A stretch of DNA of 64,000 nucleotides from an uncultured Tateyamaria sp. (GCF_947496075.1 NZ_CANMBJ010000005.1:353086-417085), one strand, 5' to 3'; numbered from the stretch's first letter, positions 45,713 through 54,060 are shown. Made by a program: numbers and translations. Notes: generated by a model from the letters alone, not told the origin.

Positions 45713-47611
45713 CTAGAACGCGATCTCCTTCTGCTTCGTGATTTCCCGCACCGCGGCTTCGACATTGATTTCACTCGCCAGTGCCGCACCGACCTTGCTT
45801 AGCCGTGCCGGATTTTGGGTGATGTCAGCCGGGACATAGGTGTCAAATCCAAGCCCTGTGCGATCGGCGAGTGTCGGAACCGACACCTGAAACAGCCGAA
45901 ACGGATAAAAGTCGATGCTTTCGATGTCAGTCAGCAAGTCACTTTGCGACAAGACAAAACAGGCTGCGCGCAAGTCCTCATCCATGCCGCGATATGCGAT
46001 CAGCTTCCAGAAACTGCGGGGGATCAGTGCCCCTCGGTACCTCGGGTCGTCCTCCGCAAAGACGGGGCCAGCAAGAACTGAAATCCGGATACCCTGGGCA
46101 TCAGCATTTTCCAGAACCAAGTCTTCGAGTTTTCCCCATAGACCACCTCTACTGGATTGGTTGTAGCTCTCGTGTTGCGGCGCGATGTTGGTGAAACAAA
46201 AGGAGTCATCATTGGCCTTCCGTGCGTCTTCAACCGTACCCCAAGCAACATCTGCTCGTCGGGCGATGTGACCTCGATCAAGCCTGTTGTTCGCGTAAAT
46301 CGTGTCGTCCAGCTGAAATTCCGCGCCGATGCGATCATCCAGACGAAACCCCGTACGTCCAAGCTGCACCTTTTGCGCGCCGTCCGTATTCCAAGCGACA
46401 AAGCGGGCCAGCCGTCGCTTTGCGCTCTGGCACACTGAAAAATGCGTATAGGGGATCGTCTGGGCCTTACCAAAGTTCACCGCATCACGCTTGTACGCCA
46501 ATGAAAGCTCCGGCATTGGCGCCGGAACGCCCAAGAAGTCGGCGTCATATCCGGAAGTGGCGTTGGTGATTGTTGTCCCTTCTTCAACGACAAGGCCTTG
46601 GGGTGGCGTCAGCGAGAAGTTTAATTTGCTCTGGATAGAACGGGGATAGCATGCAAGCGCGTGATCATCCGAGCTTCCGGCCCCCTCCCCTGCAAAGTGC
46701 AAGCCGGCGAAGATTTCTGTTGCGCGGTCCTTTTCGGAGATGATCCAGACTGCGCCGGAATCTCCACCCATGCTGATTTGATCACCCTCCGCTGGATATT
46801 CGGGATGTGGCCCAATCTCAAAACAACCAATGTTTTTGCTGCCCAAAGCTGCGCCAAAGTCGATCTTTACGATGACGTCAGTGCGACGGACCTTTCCATG
46901 TGTCGTCTCTGTCGTGCGGCCCGTCTTGACAACCGTATCGCCCAAGGCGACCTCCGCCATCTGCGTCAAGACTGCTCCAAGCCTATGGACGGCACGATCG
47001 AAACCACGCCCTTGGATCCGCGCAATCGCGCAGTCGCCAGCGACACCCAAATGGCTTCGCAACAGAACACCGCAGCTATTGGCGGCTACGTTGTTGTCAT
47101 CAAATGGACCGGGTTGGACGATTTTGTCACCGATTTTGCCTGTCTCACCGTGCAAGACATGCCAGTTGGACAGCATACAAGGGTCGCCTGTGGCAGGATC
47201 AAAAACAATTGCACCAAGCGTTCCGGCAGTGCCGGTCGGATGGCTGACACTCGCGCCCGGCACCAAAGGATCAAGACGCGTTTTCAACACCGAACTCTGA
47301 GCGTTCTCCACAATCATATAGGACGGCTGATACTCGCGCTGAACGACGTCCGTTGGAACGGTAACCCCGTTAGCCTCGATCACCTCTGGCAACGGTTTTG
47401 ACCCGATGCCTTCAAGTGCAGAGACCTCGACCTTCTCGCGAACGGTAAAGACGATGCTTACTTCGCCATCACCATTCTTGCGGCCAACGCCAATCGAAGT
47501 AACGTTCGGGTCCATAAGGTATGCAGACCCCTTGGCACGCACGAAACGACGCAGGCATGTCATCAACGCAGCGTCATCTTTTCCTTCCAATGTTTTCGGT
47601 CTTTTGACCAT
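45713..47611 (-). CDS. Trypsin-like protease fused to DNA/RNA non-specific endonuclease
   Basis: The 632-residue protein has no signal peptide. Residues 100-330 form a trypsin-fold protease with His in SNWHVL, Asp in GDCAIARI and Ser in GGDSGAVW. The C-terminal part (about 375-610) is a NUC-type endonuclease with the active-site motif LDRGHIARRAD and the metal Asn in NIAPQHESYNQ. The first 90 residues are a separate small domain (NVTSIGVGRKNGDG). A cytoplasmic protease joined to a nuclease suggests an effector or defence protein, the protease arm perhaps sensing or releasing the nuclease arm. It lies between the lyase and amidase genes, 38 and 46 bp apart. Confidence 0.9.
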   Translation of the reverse strand: MVKRPKTLEGKDDAALMTCLRRFVRAKGSAYLMDPNVTSIGVGRKNGDGEVSIVFTVREKVEVSALEGIGSKPLPEVIEANGVTVPTDVVQREYQPSYMIVENAQSSVLKTRLDPLVPGASVSHPTGTAGTLGAIVFDPATGDPCMLSNWHVLHGETGKIGDKIVQPGPFDDNNVAANSCGVLLRSHLGVAGDCAIARIQGRGFDRAVHRLGAVLTQMAEVALGDTVVKTGRTTETTHGKVRRTDVIVKIDFGAALGSKNIGCFEIGPHPEYPAEGDQISMGGDSGAVWIISEKDRATEIFAGLHFAGEGAGSSDDHALACYPRSIQSKLNFSLTPPQGLVVEEGTTITNATSGYDADFLGVPAPMPELSLAYKRDAVNFGKAQTIPYTHFSVCQSAKRRLARFVAWNTDGAQKVQLGRTGFRLDDRIGAEFQLDDTIYANNRLDRGHIARRADVAWGTVEDARKANDDSFCFTNIAPQHESYNQSSRGGLWGKLEDLVLENADAQGIRISVLAGPVFAEDDPRYRGALIPRSFWKLIAYRGMDEDLRAACFVLSQSDLLTDIESIDFYPFRLFQVSVPTLADRTGLGFDTYVPADITQNPARLSKVGAALASEINVEAAVREITKQKEIAF

Positions 47612-47649
47612 TTTGGTTCCTTCTCTGGGGCGTTGGATTAATGCGCGGG

Positions 47650-48810
47650 CTACGGGCCTTCCGGACCGACTTGCAGCATCAGTGATTTTGCAATCCGCCC
47701 AAGCTCATGGTTGGGGACCGAACCGTTCTTTTGAGCAGCGCGCATCACGTGCTGATAAAGCCGCCGCTGATCCACATTCCGAGGGCGCATATTCATCCTG
47801 TCGAGCTGATCCAGAATTCCAACAATGCCGCTATGGCGCCCGATCGCTAATTCCGTGCTTCGCCCAATCGTTTCTGGGGCGAACACGTCCTGCATGATCT
47901 TGGGCGGGATCGCTTGGTGAATGCCGGTCTCAACCAGAAAGCTGATGTCTCCAACAAGCGGCTTGTTCGGTGAAAACTGCATGCCGGTGTAGTCTTTGAA
48001 TGCCTGCACAACCTCGGCCGTTTTTTCGGTGTCGCATCCATTTGCGAAGCGTGGATCGTTTTGTTCAAAGTAGGCCGTGTATGCCAGCATTTGCTCCAAG
48101 GCTGTATTGCCGCCGCCATCGCCGGTGTTTCCAATCGTCACCTCGACCTGCGACGCACCCGCCCTGACCCCAGCAATGGAATTCGCAAGGCTGAGGCCCA
48201 ACAAGTTGTGACAGTGGACGCCCAAAGTGACCTCTGGCGGCAACGCGGACTTGATACGGCTGACAAGCTCGCCAAAGCCATGTGGCTCTGTTGTGCTAAG
48301 CGTGTCGGCGACGACTATATGCGTGGCGCCCGCGCAGGCCGCAGACGCACTCAGATCCATCAAAAACGAGATGTCGCGATTGCCTGCACAAATCAGATAG
48401 TACTGTGCTTCGGGAAAGTAGGTGCGGGCCTCTGTCATCAAATCACAGGACCGTTCTATGGTCTTTTGTCGGGCACGACCCTCTGAGCTTTCCGAGATTG
48501 ACAGAAGATCGAACGGGCGCGACGATGTCGCAATCCGGGACCGATGCCCGGCACCTTTCAATGCTTGATATGCACGTCTGATGTCTTTCTTGATCGGCCT
48601 GGTCAGGACGCTCAACTTGACGGTATCGGTCTCATTGGCGATCTCGGTAACGCCGTTCATGTCCACGTCCGAAGCCGCCGGAAAACCCGCGTCGATGACA
48701 TCCACGCCAAGCTGTTCCAATAAAACAGCAAGCTCGCCCTTCTGCTTTGCTGAAAAATGGAGGAACGCCTGCTGCTCTCCATCGCGTAAGGTGGTCTCAA
48801 AGATTTCCAT
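47650..48810 (-). CDS. DRE-TIM metallolyase (isopropylmalate/homocitrate synthase-like)
   Basis: The protein of about 386 residues carries the HMGL-like signature FETTLRDGEQ and the metal motif GVHCHNLLGLSLAN, followed by GNTGDGGGNTALEQ. This is the catalytic core of acyl-CoA-condensing synthases such as LeuA, homocitrate or citramalate synthase. It lacks the regulatory LeuA C-terminal domain. The ATG at 48810 gives the correct start just before the signature. Being first in the row before the protease-nuclease gene, it is an unexpected partner: no other leucine or lysine pathway gene is near. Confidence 0.9.
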   Translation of the reverse strand: MEIFETTLRDGEQQAFLHFSAKQKGELAVLLEQLGVDVIDAGFPAASDVDMNGVTEIANETDTVKLSVLTRPIKKDIRRAYQALKGAGHRSRIATSSRPFDLLSISESSEGRARQKTIERSCDLMTEARTYFPEAQYYLICAGNRDISFLMDLSASAACAGATHIVVADTLSTTEPHGFGELVSRIKSALPPEVTLGVHCHNLLGLSLANSIAGVRAGASQVEVTIGNTGDGGGNTALEQMLAYTAYFEQNDPRFANGCDTEKTAEVVQAFKDYTGMQFSPNKPLVGDISFLVETGIHQAIPPKIMQDVFAPETIGRSTELAIGRHSGIVGILDQLDRMNMRPRNVDQRRLYQHVMRAAQKNGSVPNHELGRIAKSLMLQVGPEGP

Positions 48811-49114
48811 CTCTTGGCCTTCCTTCGTTGATCGATTGCGGGACAGTTCAAAACTCACGGGCTGCAGCGACAGAAAGGCAAGTGAGGTGTTTAGCGGATA
48901 AGCGATGCGATCGCCGCTTTAGTCATGTCTGCAGCTGGAAGTGTGACCAGATTCCGAGCTCAAACTGTCTGTTCCTGCAACTTGCATAGAACGGGAAATC
49001 CACTCACAGAAGGGCAAAATTTTCCCTTAATGCGGGATTTAGTTCCCGTTCATAAGCACGTTAGTCGCGCTTCATGTAGCTTCCAAAATCCGCGTCACAC
49101 CCCTGTCCAAGTCA
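48811..49114. other. 304-bp promoter region of the minus-strand arm
   Basis: No gene is seen. It holds nested inverted repeats: ACGGGAA near 48991 with TTCCCGT near 49042, and CGGGA-TTTAGT-TCCCG at about 49033-49048. They may form an operator for the lyase-led row. Confidence 0.35.
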
Positions 49115-50413
49115 TCACCCTTCCGTCTTAGCCACGCCGCCGCAGGTCTCTCCCATGTTCAGAAGTCCGGCTCCGAACACCTCGTCCCGACCGGGAGCGC
49201 CAAGATCACGCGCAGAGCCCATCAGTTGCTCCCGAATTTCTGCGGCAGTGCTGTCAGGTTGTGCATCCCGTGATAATGCTGCCGCCGCTGTGACAAAGGG
49301 GGCCGCAAAGGATGTACCGGTTTTCCAGCGCGCGCCGGATACGGATGCTGCCGTCCAGACGTCGACCCCGGGAGCCGCAAGATCGATATGCGTCCCTTGA
49401 TTTGCGCGACGGTAAACGGAGCCGCGTACATCCACTGCGGTAACAGCAACGGTAGTGTCATAGGCTGCGGGAAAGGCGGGCGCACTGCGCGGGCCATTGT
49501 TCCCGGCTGCTGCGATGACCAGGACATCTTCGGTGACAATGCGGTCGATGGCTTCTTTCAGAACGATGTTCTCGGAACCGGAAAGAGAAAGATTGAGAAC
49601 GCCAATGTCACGGATGCGGAGCCAGTCGATGCCGGCAGCTACTGAAAACGCATCTGCCCTTTCAACTGCACCGGCGCGGTAGAAAGCGTCGACCGCAAGT
49701 AGAGTTGCATCAGGCAGAAGCCCGGGCGACCGGCTTTCTGGCGCGCCTATCAGGATGGCCGCGACCGAGGTACCGTGGATTGCACGCGATGGGTCGAGCC
49801 GCTCGTCGGAGATGCGTTGAACGGTCAGGTCACTGCCACTGAACACCTCATGTCCAGTGTTGATCCCCGTATCGACCATCCCGATCCGCACATCGGTCAG
49901 CGCGCATATCCCTTCTCTGGGATATCCAACAAGTTCAAGGGCCAGACACTCTGGACCATCACACGTGCCTTGCGATCCCCGGTAGTAGTGGTTGAAGTCA
50001 GCGGATGAGCCTGTGGGCAAGGCGCGAACACGAACGCGCGCGGCGTCCAATGTCAGGGCTTGCGGGATGCGCAGGCGGACGAGTGTCGGTGTAGCTTCGA
50101 TTTGCTGTAACAGCTCGAACCCTTCCTCAATAAGTTGGGTGAGATCGGCATCCGAGAGATCGGCAGCAATGATTTCGTCGGGCGCGCGGTCTGGGGTGGA
50201 CGTCGATGCGGGTGCAACGCCTCCATCATCATCGTCGTCGTCGTCATCTGAAACGAAACGGCGGCCCCCGTTATCATCGTCGTCATCATCATCGTCGTCG
50301 CTGTCTGCGTAAGCCACGTCGGGCCAACCGGGTAGCAAATACGAAAGGGGAGACAGGCCAAGAATTGCGGCCAACAGGAGCGCTCGGATCGGCAGGTATA
50401 CGCTGTATGACAT
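49115..50413 (-). CDS. Secreted subtilase with two poly-Asp tracts
   Basis: The protein of about 432 residues has a signal peptide (ending AYADS). Two Asp runs follow, at about 39-47 and 56-63, separated by NGGRRFVS. A helical segment (DEIIAADLSDADLTQLIEEG) precedes the S8 domain with Asp181, His213, Asn305 and Ser368. It is a clear paralogue of the 43-44 kb protease, including the ALPTGSSADFNHYYRG segment and conserved Cys pair. The ATG at 50413 has AAGGGA upstream; the GTG at 50434 is less likely. It is divergent from the ECF sigma gene, 79 bp apart. Confidence 0.9.
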   Translation of the reverse strand: MSYSVYLPIRALLLAAILGLSPLSYLLPGWPDVAYADSDDDDDDDDDNGGRRFVSDDDDDDDDGGVAPASTSTPDRAPDEIIAADLSDADLTQLIEEGFELLQQIEATPTLVRLRIPQALTLDAARVRVRALPTGSSADFNHYYRGSQGTCDGPECLALELVGYPREGICALTDVRIGMVDTGINTGHEVFSGSDLTVQRISDERLDPSRAIHGTSVAAILIGAPESRSPGLLPDATLLAVDAFYRAGAVERADAFSVAAGIDWLRIRDIGVLNLSLSGSENIVLKEAIDRIVTEDVLVIAAAGNNGPRSAPAFPAAYDTTVAVTAVDVRGSVYRRANQGTHIDLAAPGVDVWTAASVSGARWKTGTSFAAPFVTAAAALSRDAQPDSTAAEIREQLMGSARDLGAPGRDEVFGAGLLNMGETCGGVAKTEG

Positions 50414-50492
50414 GGTTTTCCCTTCATGCTTCACCTAGATTACGCACGGCACTCAGTCTTATTCCGAACATTCCTTCGAATTAGGTTTTTTG

Positions 50493-51041
50493 ATGCAAGA
50501 CCGTTTCATCAACGAGGTCATAGATCTCCTCCCAAACCTGCGGAGGTACGCGATTTCGCTGACAAGGCAGCCAGATCTTGCCGATGATCTGGTGCAGATC
50601 ACGGTCGAGAAGGCTTTAAAGCAAAGCCAGCAATATGACCCTACCAAGAAGCTTGCGCCCTGGCTTTTGCGCATTCTGCGAAACGCCTGGATTGATGAGA
50701 TGCGCAGACAAAGTGCGCGCGGTGCGCATGTCCACGTTGATGATACGACGGCAGACGTCATCTCTGACAATGCAGCCAGTCCGGAGCTAAGACTAGAGGT
50801 CCGTCAGACGCTAGAGGCGATCCAAACGTTGCCAGCGGGGCAACGTGACGTGGTCGTTCTGGTCTGTGTTGAGGGGTTGACCTACCGCGAAGCCGCTGAC
50901 GTTCTGGACATCGCAATTGGTACGGTCATGTCACGTCTGGCGCGTGGCCGTCTGGCGCTTACTGCGGCTGTTGGAATAACCCCCACAGCTGCTACGTATG
51001 CCGACCAAACGGATGATAAGACGGAGACACCTTCGCAATGA
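50493..51041 (+). CDS. ECF-type RNA polymerase sigma factor (second)
   Basis: The protein of about 182 residues has region 2 (LRRYAISLTRQPDLADDLVQ, DPTKKLAPWLLRILRNAWID) and region 4 (GQRDVVVLVCVEGLTYREAA, then GTVMSRLARGRL). It is of the short, region-3-free ECF type. The ATG at 50493 has AGG upstream. Its stop overlaps the anti-sigma start (ATGA). The gene is divergent from a subtilase, so both may share control. Confidence 0.93.
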   Translation: MQDRFINEVIDLLPNLRRYAISLTRQPDLADDLVQITVEKALKQSQQYDPTKKLAPWLLRILRNAWIDEMRRQSARGAHVHVDDTTADVISDNAASPELRLEVRQTLEAIQTLPAGQRDVVVLVCVEGLTYREAADVLDIAIGTVMSRLARGRLALTAAVGITPTAATYADQTDDKTETPSQ

Positions 51042-51766
51042 CAGTCTCGGACAAAGATCTGATGGCCTATGCCGATGGTGCTTTGACGGGCACTGAACAT
51101 GCACGCGTGGCCGCGGCTGTTATGAAGGACCCGGACCTGAGGGCGCGGTTGGATGTATTTAAGCGCAGTACGGAGCTTGCGCAGAGCGCCATGCCCTTAG
51201 AGGATGTGCCCGAGGCTTTGAAAGAGCGTATCAGGGCAACTGTTGAAGCATCGGAAAACTCAGCAACGGATGCGGGTGACAACACAATAGCTCCGCTAAA
51301 GCCAGCGGTTTGGACGGGACAATCTGCTTGGCTGGGCGCTATCGCAGCGAGCCTTGTGCTGGGTGTTGGTCTGGGCGCGTTCTTGCTCAACCCGAACAAA
51401 AATGATCCCACCGCCTTTGATCTTGCCCCTGTAGTTACAATTCTGGAGACTGCGGCATCTGGAACAAGCATCGCGCACGATGGTGTCGACACACGGCTTA
51501 TCGCATCGTTCGAGGCGGGTGATGGTGCCTTTTGCCGGGAGTTCGAAGCGAGACTTGAAGACAGGTCAGATCTGATTGGCGTCGGATGTCGCACCGATGC
51601 CGGGTGGGAGTTACGTTTCGCTGCGGCAGTTGAACTACCCGATGATACGCAGTTCGCTCCTGCAAGCGCACTTGAAGTGCTCGAAGCCTGGATGCGCAAC
51701 ACAGAAGCCGGTCCCGTTATGTCGGTCGAGGAAGAAGCCAAGCGCCTGTCTGATGCTAATGATTGA
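51038..51766 (+). CDS. Transmembrane anti-sigma factor
   Basis: The 242-residue protein starts with the anti-sigma-like segment DLMAYADGALTGTEHARV, as in several proteobacterial membrane anti-sigma factors. It has one membrane helix (SAWLGAIAASLVLGVGLGAFLL, about 106-127) and a periplasmic domain of about 110 residues with two Cys. It overlaps the sigma gene by ATGA. It lacks the HxxxCxxC motif seen in the anti-sigma factor of the T6SS row. Its 3' end overlaps the convergent DCC gene by 11 bp. Confidence 0.85.
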   Translation: MTVSDKDLMAYADGALTGTEHARVAAAVMKDPDLRARLDVFKRSTELAQSAMPLEDVPEALKERIRATVEASENSATDAGDNTIAPLKPAVWTGQSAWLGAIAASLVLGVGLGAFLLNPNKNDPTAFDLAPVVTILETAASGTSIAHDGVDTRLIASFEAGDGAFCREFEARLEDRSDLIGVGCRTDAGWELRFAAAVELPDDTQFAPASALEVLEAWMRNTEAGPVMSVEEEAKRLSDAND

Positions 51767-52133
51767 TCTTGCGGCGCCCCAATAAACGCAGTGTCAGCGC
51801 CCGTCCCGCAACCAGTGGCGGGTAAAGAATGCGGGCGATTGCCGGTCGGGAAAACATCAACCGCATGATCCGATTAAACACCCCACTTTGAGTGGTCATC
51901 ATCGCCAGCGTGGTCATCGCCGCATCTCCATGCTGCAGTTGCCCTCCCATCTCGACAACCATTCCACGATCAAGGTCCAGGCCGGCCGCATTGATCCGGT
52001 CGATGACTTCATGATCTGAACGGGCATCAATCAGTTCGATGGTGCCCACGACTTCACGCAGACGCACCAGTTTCACATAAGCAGAGCAAAACGGGCAGTC
52101 GCCATCATAAATGATCCGGATTTGGTCAGGCAT
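51756..52133 (-). CDS. DCC-family thiol-disulfide oxidoreductase-like protein (DUF393)
   Basis: The protein of about 125 residues has the DCC family motif YDGDCPFCSAYVK near its start, with the CxxC replaced by CPFC spacing as usual for DUF393. A C-terminal hydrophobic segment follows. The ATG at 52133 fits the AGGAAG site better than the ATG at 52139. DCC proteins are commonly next to or fused to HTTM (gamma-carboxylase-like) proteins, as here. The converging 3' end overlaps the anti-sigma gene. Confidence 0.88.
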   Translation of the reverse strand: MPDQIRIIYDGDCPFCSAYVKLVRLREVVGTIELIDARSDHEVIDRINAAGLDLDRGMVVEMGGQLQHGDAAMTTLAMMTTQSGVFNRIMRLMFSRPAIARILYPPLVAGRALTLRLLGRRKINH

Positions 52134-52197
52134 GGTCATCTTCCTTAGATACGGGCAAACTTGCGCTCGGCAAGACGAGATGCGTGCGCGATATGAT

Positions 52198-52227
52198 GGA
52201 ATACGAAGCTGTTTCGTTCCGTATTCC
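52198..52227. promoter_or_regulatory. Inverted repeat before the HTTM gene
   Basis: GGAATACG at 52198-52205 and CGTATTCC at 52220-52227 are exact complements around 14 bases, ending 29 bp before the HTTM start codon. It lies between divergent DCC and HTTM genes, so it fits an operator for either. Confidence 0.5.
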
Positions 52228-52256
52228 CTCTGAATCGCATTTCGATGGAGGGTTAG

Positions 52257-53687
52257 ATGACCAGGTTTTCAGCGGCGCGGCCAAGCCTCCGCAGCTATCT
52301 TGAAACGCCGATCAGTATCCAATCGCTTGTTGTCATCCGGATCGCGTTCGGCTTGATCCTGGCTTGGGATTGGTGGCGATATGTCAAATATGACCGGATC
52401 ACACGCTATTACGTTGAGCCGGATTTCAACTTCCCTTTCTTTGATTTTGTTCGAACCTTGCCAGAGCCCTGGATTCACATCCTGTGGGGTGGAGTTGGGG
52501 TTTTCGGTTTGTTGGTTGCACTCGGCGCATTCTACCGCGTGTCGATCATCGCGCTCACGGGTATCTTTGCCTATTTCTTTCTGCTGGATCGCACCCAGTA
52601 CCTTAATCACAACTACATGGTCATCCTGTTTGGGATGCTGCTCTGCTTTATGCCTGCAAACCGCGCATTCTCGGTTGATGCATGGCTCTGGCCGCAACTG
52701 CGCAGCATTGTGATCCCACGTTGGCCGGTCACCGCGCTCAAGCTCCAGCTTGAGATCATCTTGATCTATGCCGGTATTGTTAAGATCACCGATGACTGGC
52801 TGCGGGGCGAGCCCTTACGAACATGGCTCACGGGAAAGGAAGACGAGGTGTTCTTCGGAGCACTCTTCCAATACGATGTATCCTTCGTTTTGGCATCATG
52901 GGGCGTGATTGTCCTGCATGTTGTCGGCGCACCTCTATTGCTTTGGCACCGCACGCGGCTAGCCGTCTTTATCGTGTATGCCTTTTTCCATTGGTCGAAC
53001 GCACAGCTGTTCAACATCGGTATCTTCCCTTGGATCACGCTGGCGCTTTCGACGATATTCTTCGCCCCGGACTGGCCGCAACGCCTTTTGCGTGCGCTCC
53101 TTGGACAGTTCGAAACGCTCCCTGCACTACCGTCACTTCCAACAAGAAAGTTCCGGCTTGCACCTGTCGGTCTTGCCGCATTGGCCGTGTGGTTTGCTGT
53201 GCAGATTGTCGTGCCCCAACGCCAAATTTTCTTCGATAACCTCGTGGGTTGGAGCGGTGATGGTCATCGGTTCTCGTGGCGGATGCGGATCTATGATCGG
53301 AAAAGCGAAGGCATGTTCCGCGTCGTCGCCGCTGATGGTAGCGAGACATGGGAGATCGATCCCTATGAGGTCATGAGTTCCCGTCAGGCAAGAAACGTGC
53401 TGGGCAGACCTGATATCATCTACGACTTTGCCCAAGTCCTTGAGGACGCATGGGCCGCACGCGGTTATCCGGACGTTGCTGTCTATGTAGATGTTCAAAA
53501 GTCGCTAAATGGACGGGCAAAGCAGCAATTCACGGATCCCGAGCAGGACCTGACAGCGATCAGGTGGGAATGGGCACGGCCCAACCCATGGATCATGCCC
53601 AACCAACTTCGTGCACCACGGGGGCAGATGCCGGAAGCTTACCCGTTTCTTCCCTTGCAGGGGCATAGTTTGTCCGAAACCGACTAG
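52257..53687 (+). CDS. HTTM domain membrane protein (vitamin K-dependent carboxylase-like)
   Basis: The 476-residue protein has an N-terminal HTTM domain with several membrane helices (about 20-290). Conserved parts include DRTQYLNHNYMVILFGMLL and LEIILIYAGIVKITDDWL, with FNIGIFPW later. A periplasmic C-terminal part contains WSGDGHRFSWRMRIYD, typical of bacterial homologues of vitamin K-dependent gamma-glutamyl carboxylase. Substrate unknown; bacterial members are not proven carboxylases. GGAGGG precedes the ATG. It is divergent from the DCC gene and converges on a gene for an Asp-rich secreted protein. Confidence 0.88.
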   Translation: MTRFSAARPSLRSYLETPISIQSLVVIRIAFGLILAWDWWRYVKYDRITRYYVEPDFNFPFFDFVRTLPEPWIHILWGGVGVFGLLVALGAFYRVSIIALTGIFAYFFLLDRTQYLNHNYMVILFGMLLCFMPANRAFSVDAWLWPQLRSIVIPRWPVTALKLQLEIILIYAGIVKITDDWLRGEPLRTWLTGKEDEVFFGALFQYDVSFVLASWGVIVLHVVGAPLLLWHRTRLAVFIVYAFFHWSNAQLFNIGIFPWITLALSTIFFAPDWPQRLLRALLGQFETLPALPSLPTRKFRLAPVGLAALAVWFAVQIVVPQRQIFFDNLVGWSGDGHRFSWRMRIYDRKSEGMFRVVAADGSETWEIDPYEVMSSRQARNVLGRPDIIYDFAQVLEDAWAARGYPDVAVYVDVQKSLNGRAKQQFTDPEQDLTAIRWEWARPNPWIMPNQLRAPRGQMPEAYPFLPLQGHSLSETD

Positions 53688-53711
53688 GGCCACCTTGGCT
53701 TCTTCAAAAAG

Positions 53712-53743
53712 AAAGGGCCCGGCTTATCGATCCGGGCCCTTTT
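53712..53743. terminator. Bidirectional intrinsic terminator
   Basis: AAAGGGCCCGG (53712-53722) pairs with CCGGGCCCTTT (53732-53742) around a nine-base loop, flanked by A- and T-runs on the two sides. It serves the HTTM gene and the convergent Asp-rich protein gene. Confidence 0.92.
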
Positions 53744-53763
53744 GATGTCTCTGGTCGTTCGGT

Positions 53764-54060
53764 CTAGTCGTCATCGTCGCCCCAGCGGCCTCCGTCATCA
53801 TCATCGTCGTCGTACCCACGCCAATGACCGTCGTCGTCATCATAGTCTTTGTAGACGGTATGGCCTCGGCGGACGTAATAGCATCTGCGCCCGCCATCAT
53901 CGTCATCATCATCGCAGACAAGAACGCGGTTCCGGTGATGCACTGTGAAGATATTTTGGATGATGCGAACGGCATCATCAAGATCGTCCGCCATGGCAGG
54001 AGCCGAGAACATGCCCAAGGCGATACTTGCGCTGCAGGCAACAAAAACGGTCTTCATCAT
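53764..54060 (-). CDS. Small secreted Asp-rich protein
   Basis: The protein of about 98 residues has a signal peptide (two starting Met, cleavage near AMADD). A short helical part (LDDAVRIIQNIFTVHHRN) follows, then runs of Asp alternating with Gly, Arg, Tyr and Trp (CDDDDDDGGRRCYYVRRG and YDDDDGHWRGYDDDDDDGG). Two Cys may form a disulfide. AGGAGA lies upstream of the ATG. Calcium or other cation binding is likely from composition. It is next to the HTTM protein and shares poly-Asp style with two subtilases nearby. Confidence 0.8.
   Translation of the reverse strand: MMKTVFVACSASIALGMFSAPAMADDLDDAVRIIQNIFTVHHRNRVLVCDDDDDDGGRRCYYVRRGHTVYKDYDDDDGHWRGYDDDDDDGGRWGDDDD

Noticed and set aside
46661..47401. 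246-residue plus-strand frame inside the protease-nuclease gene
   Set aside because: Antisense to intact catalytic motifs; treated as chance.
50220..50320. Short repeats suggesting a CRISPR array
   Set aside because: They are GAT/GAC codon runs for Asp in the subtilase gene, with no spacer-repeat order.
51067..51741. 224-residue minus-strand frame opposite the anti-sigma gene
   Set aside because: Ser/Ala-rich antisense frame; the plus-strand gene is coupled to the sigma factor.
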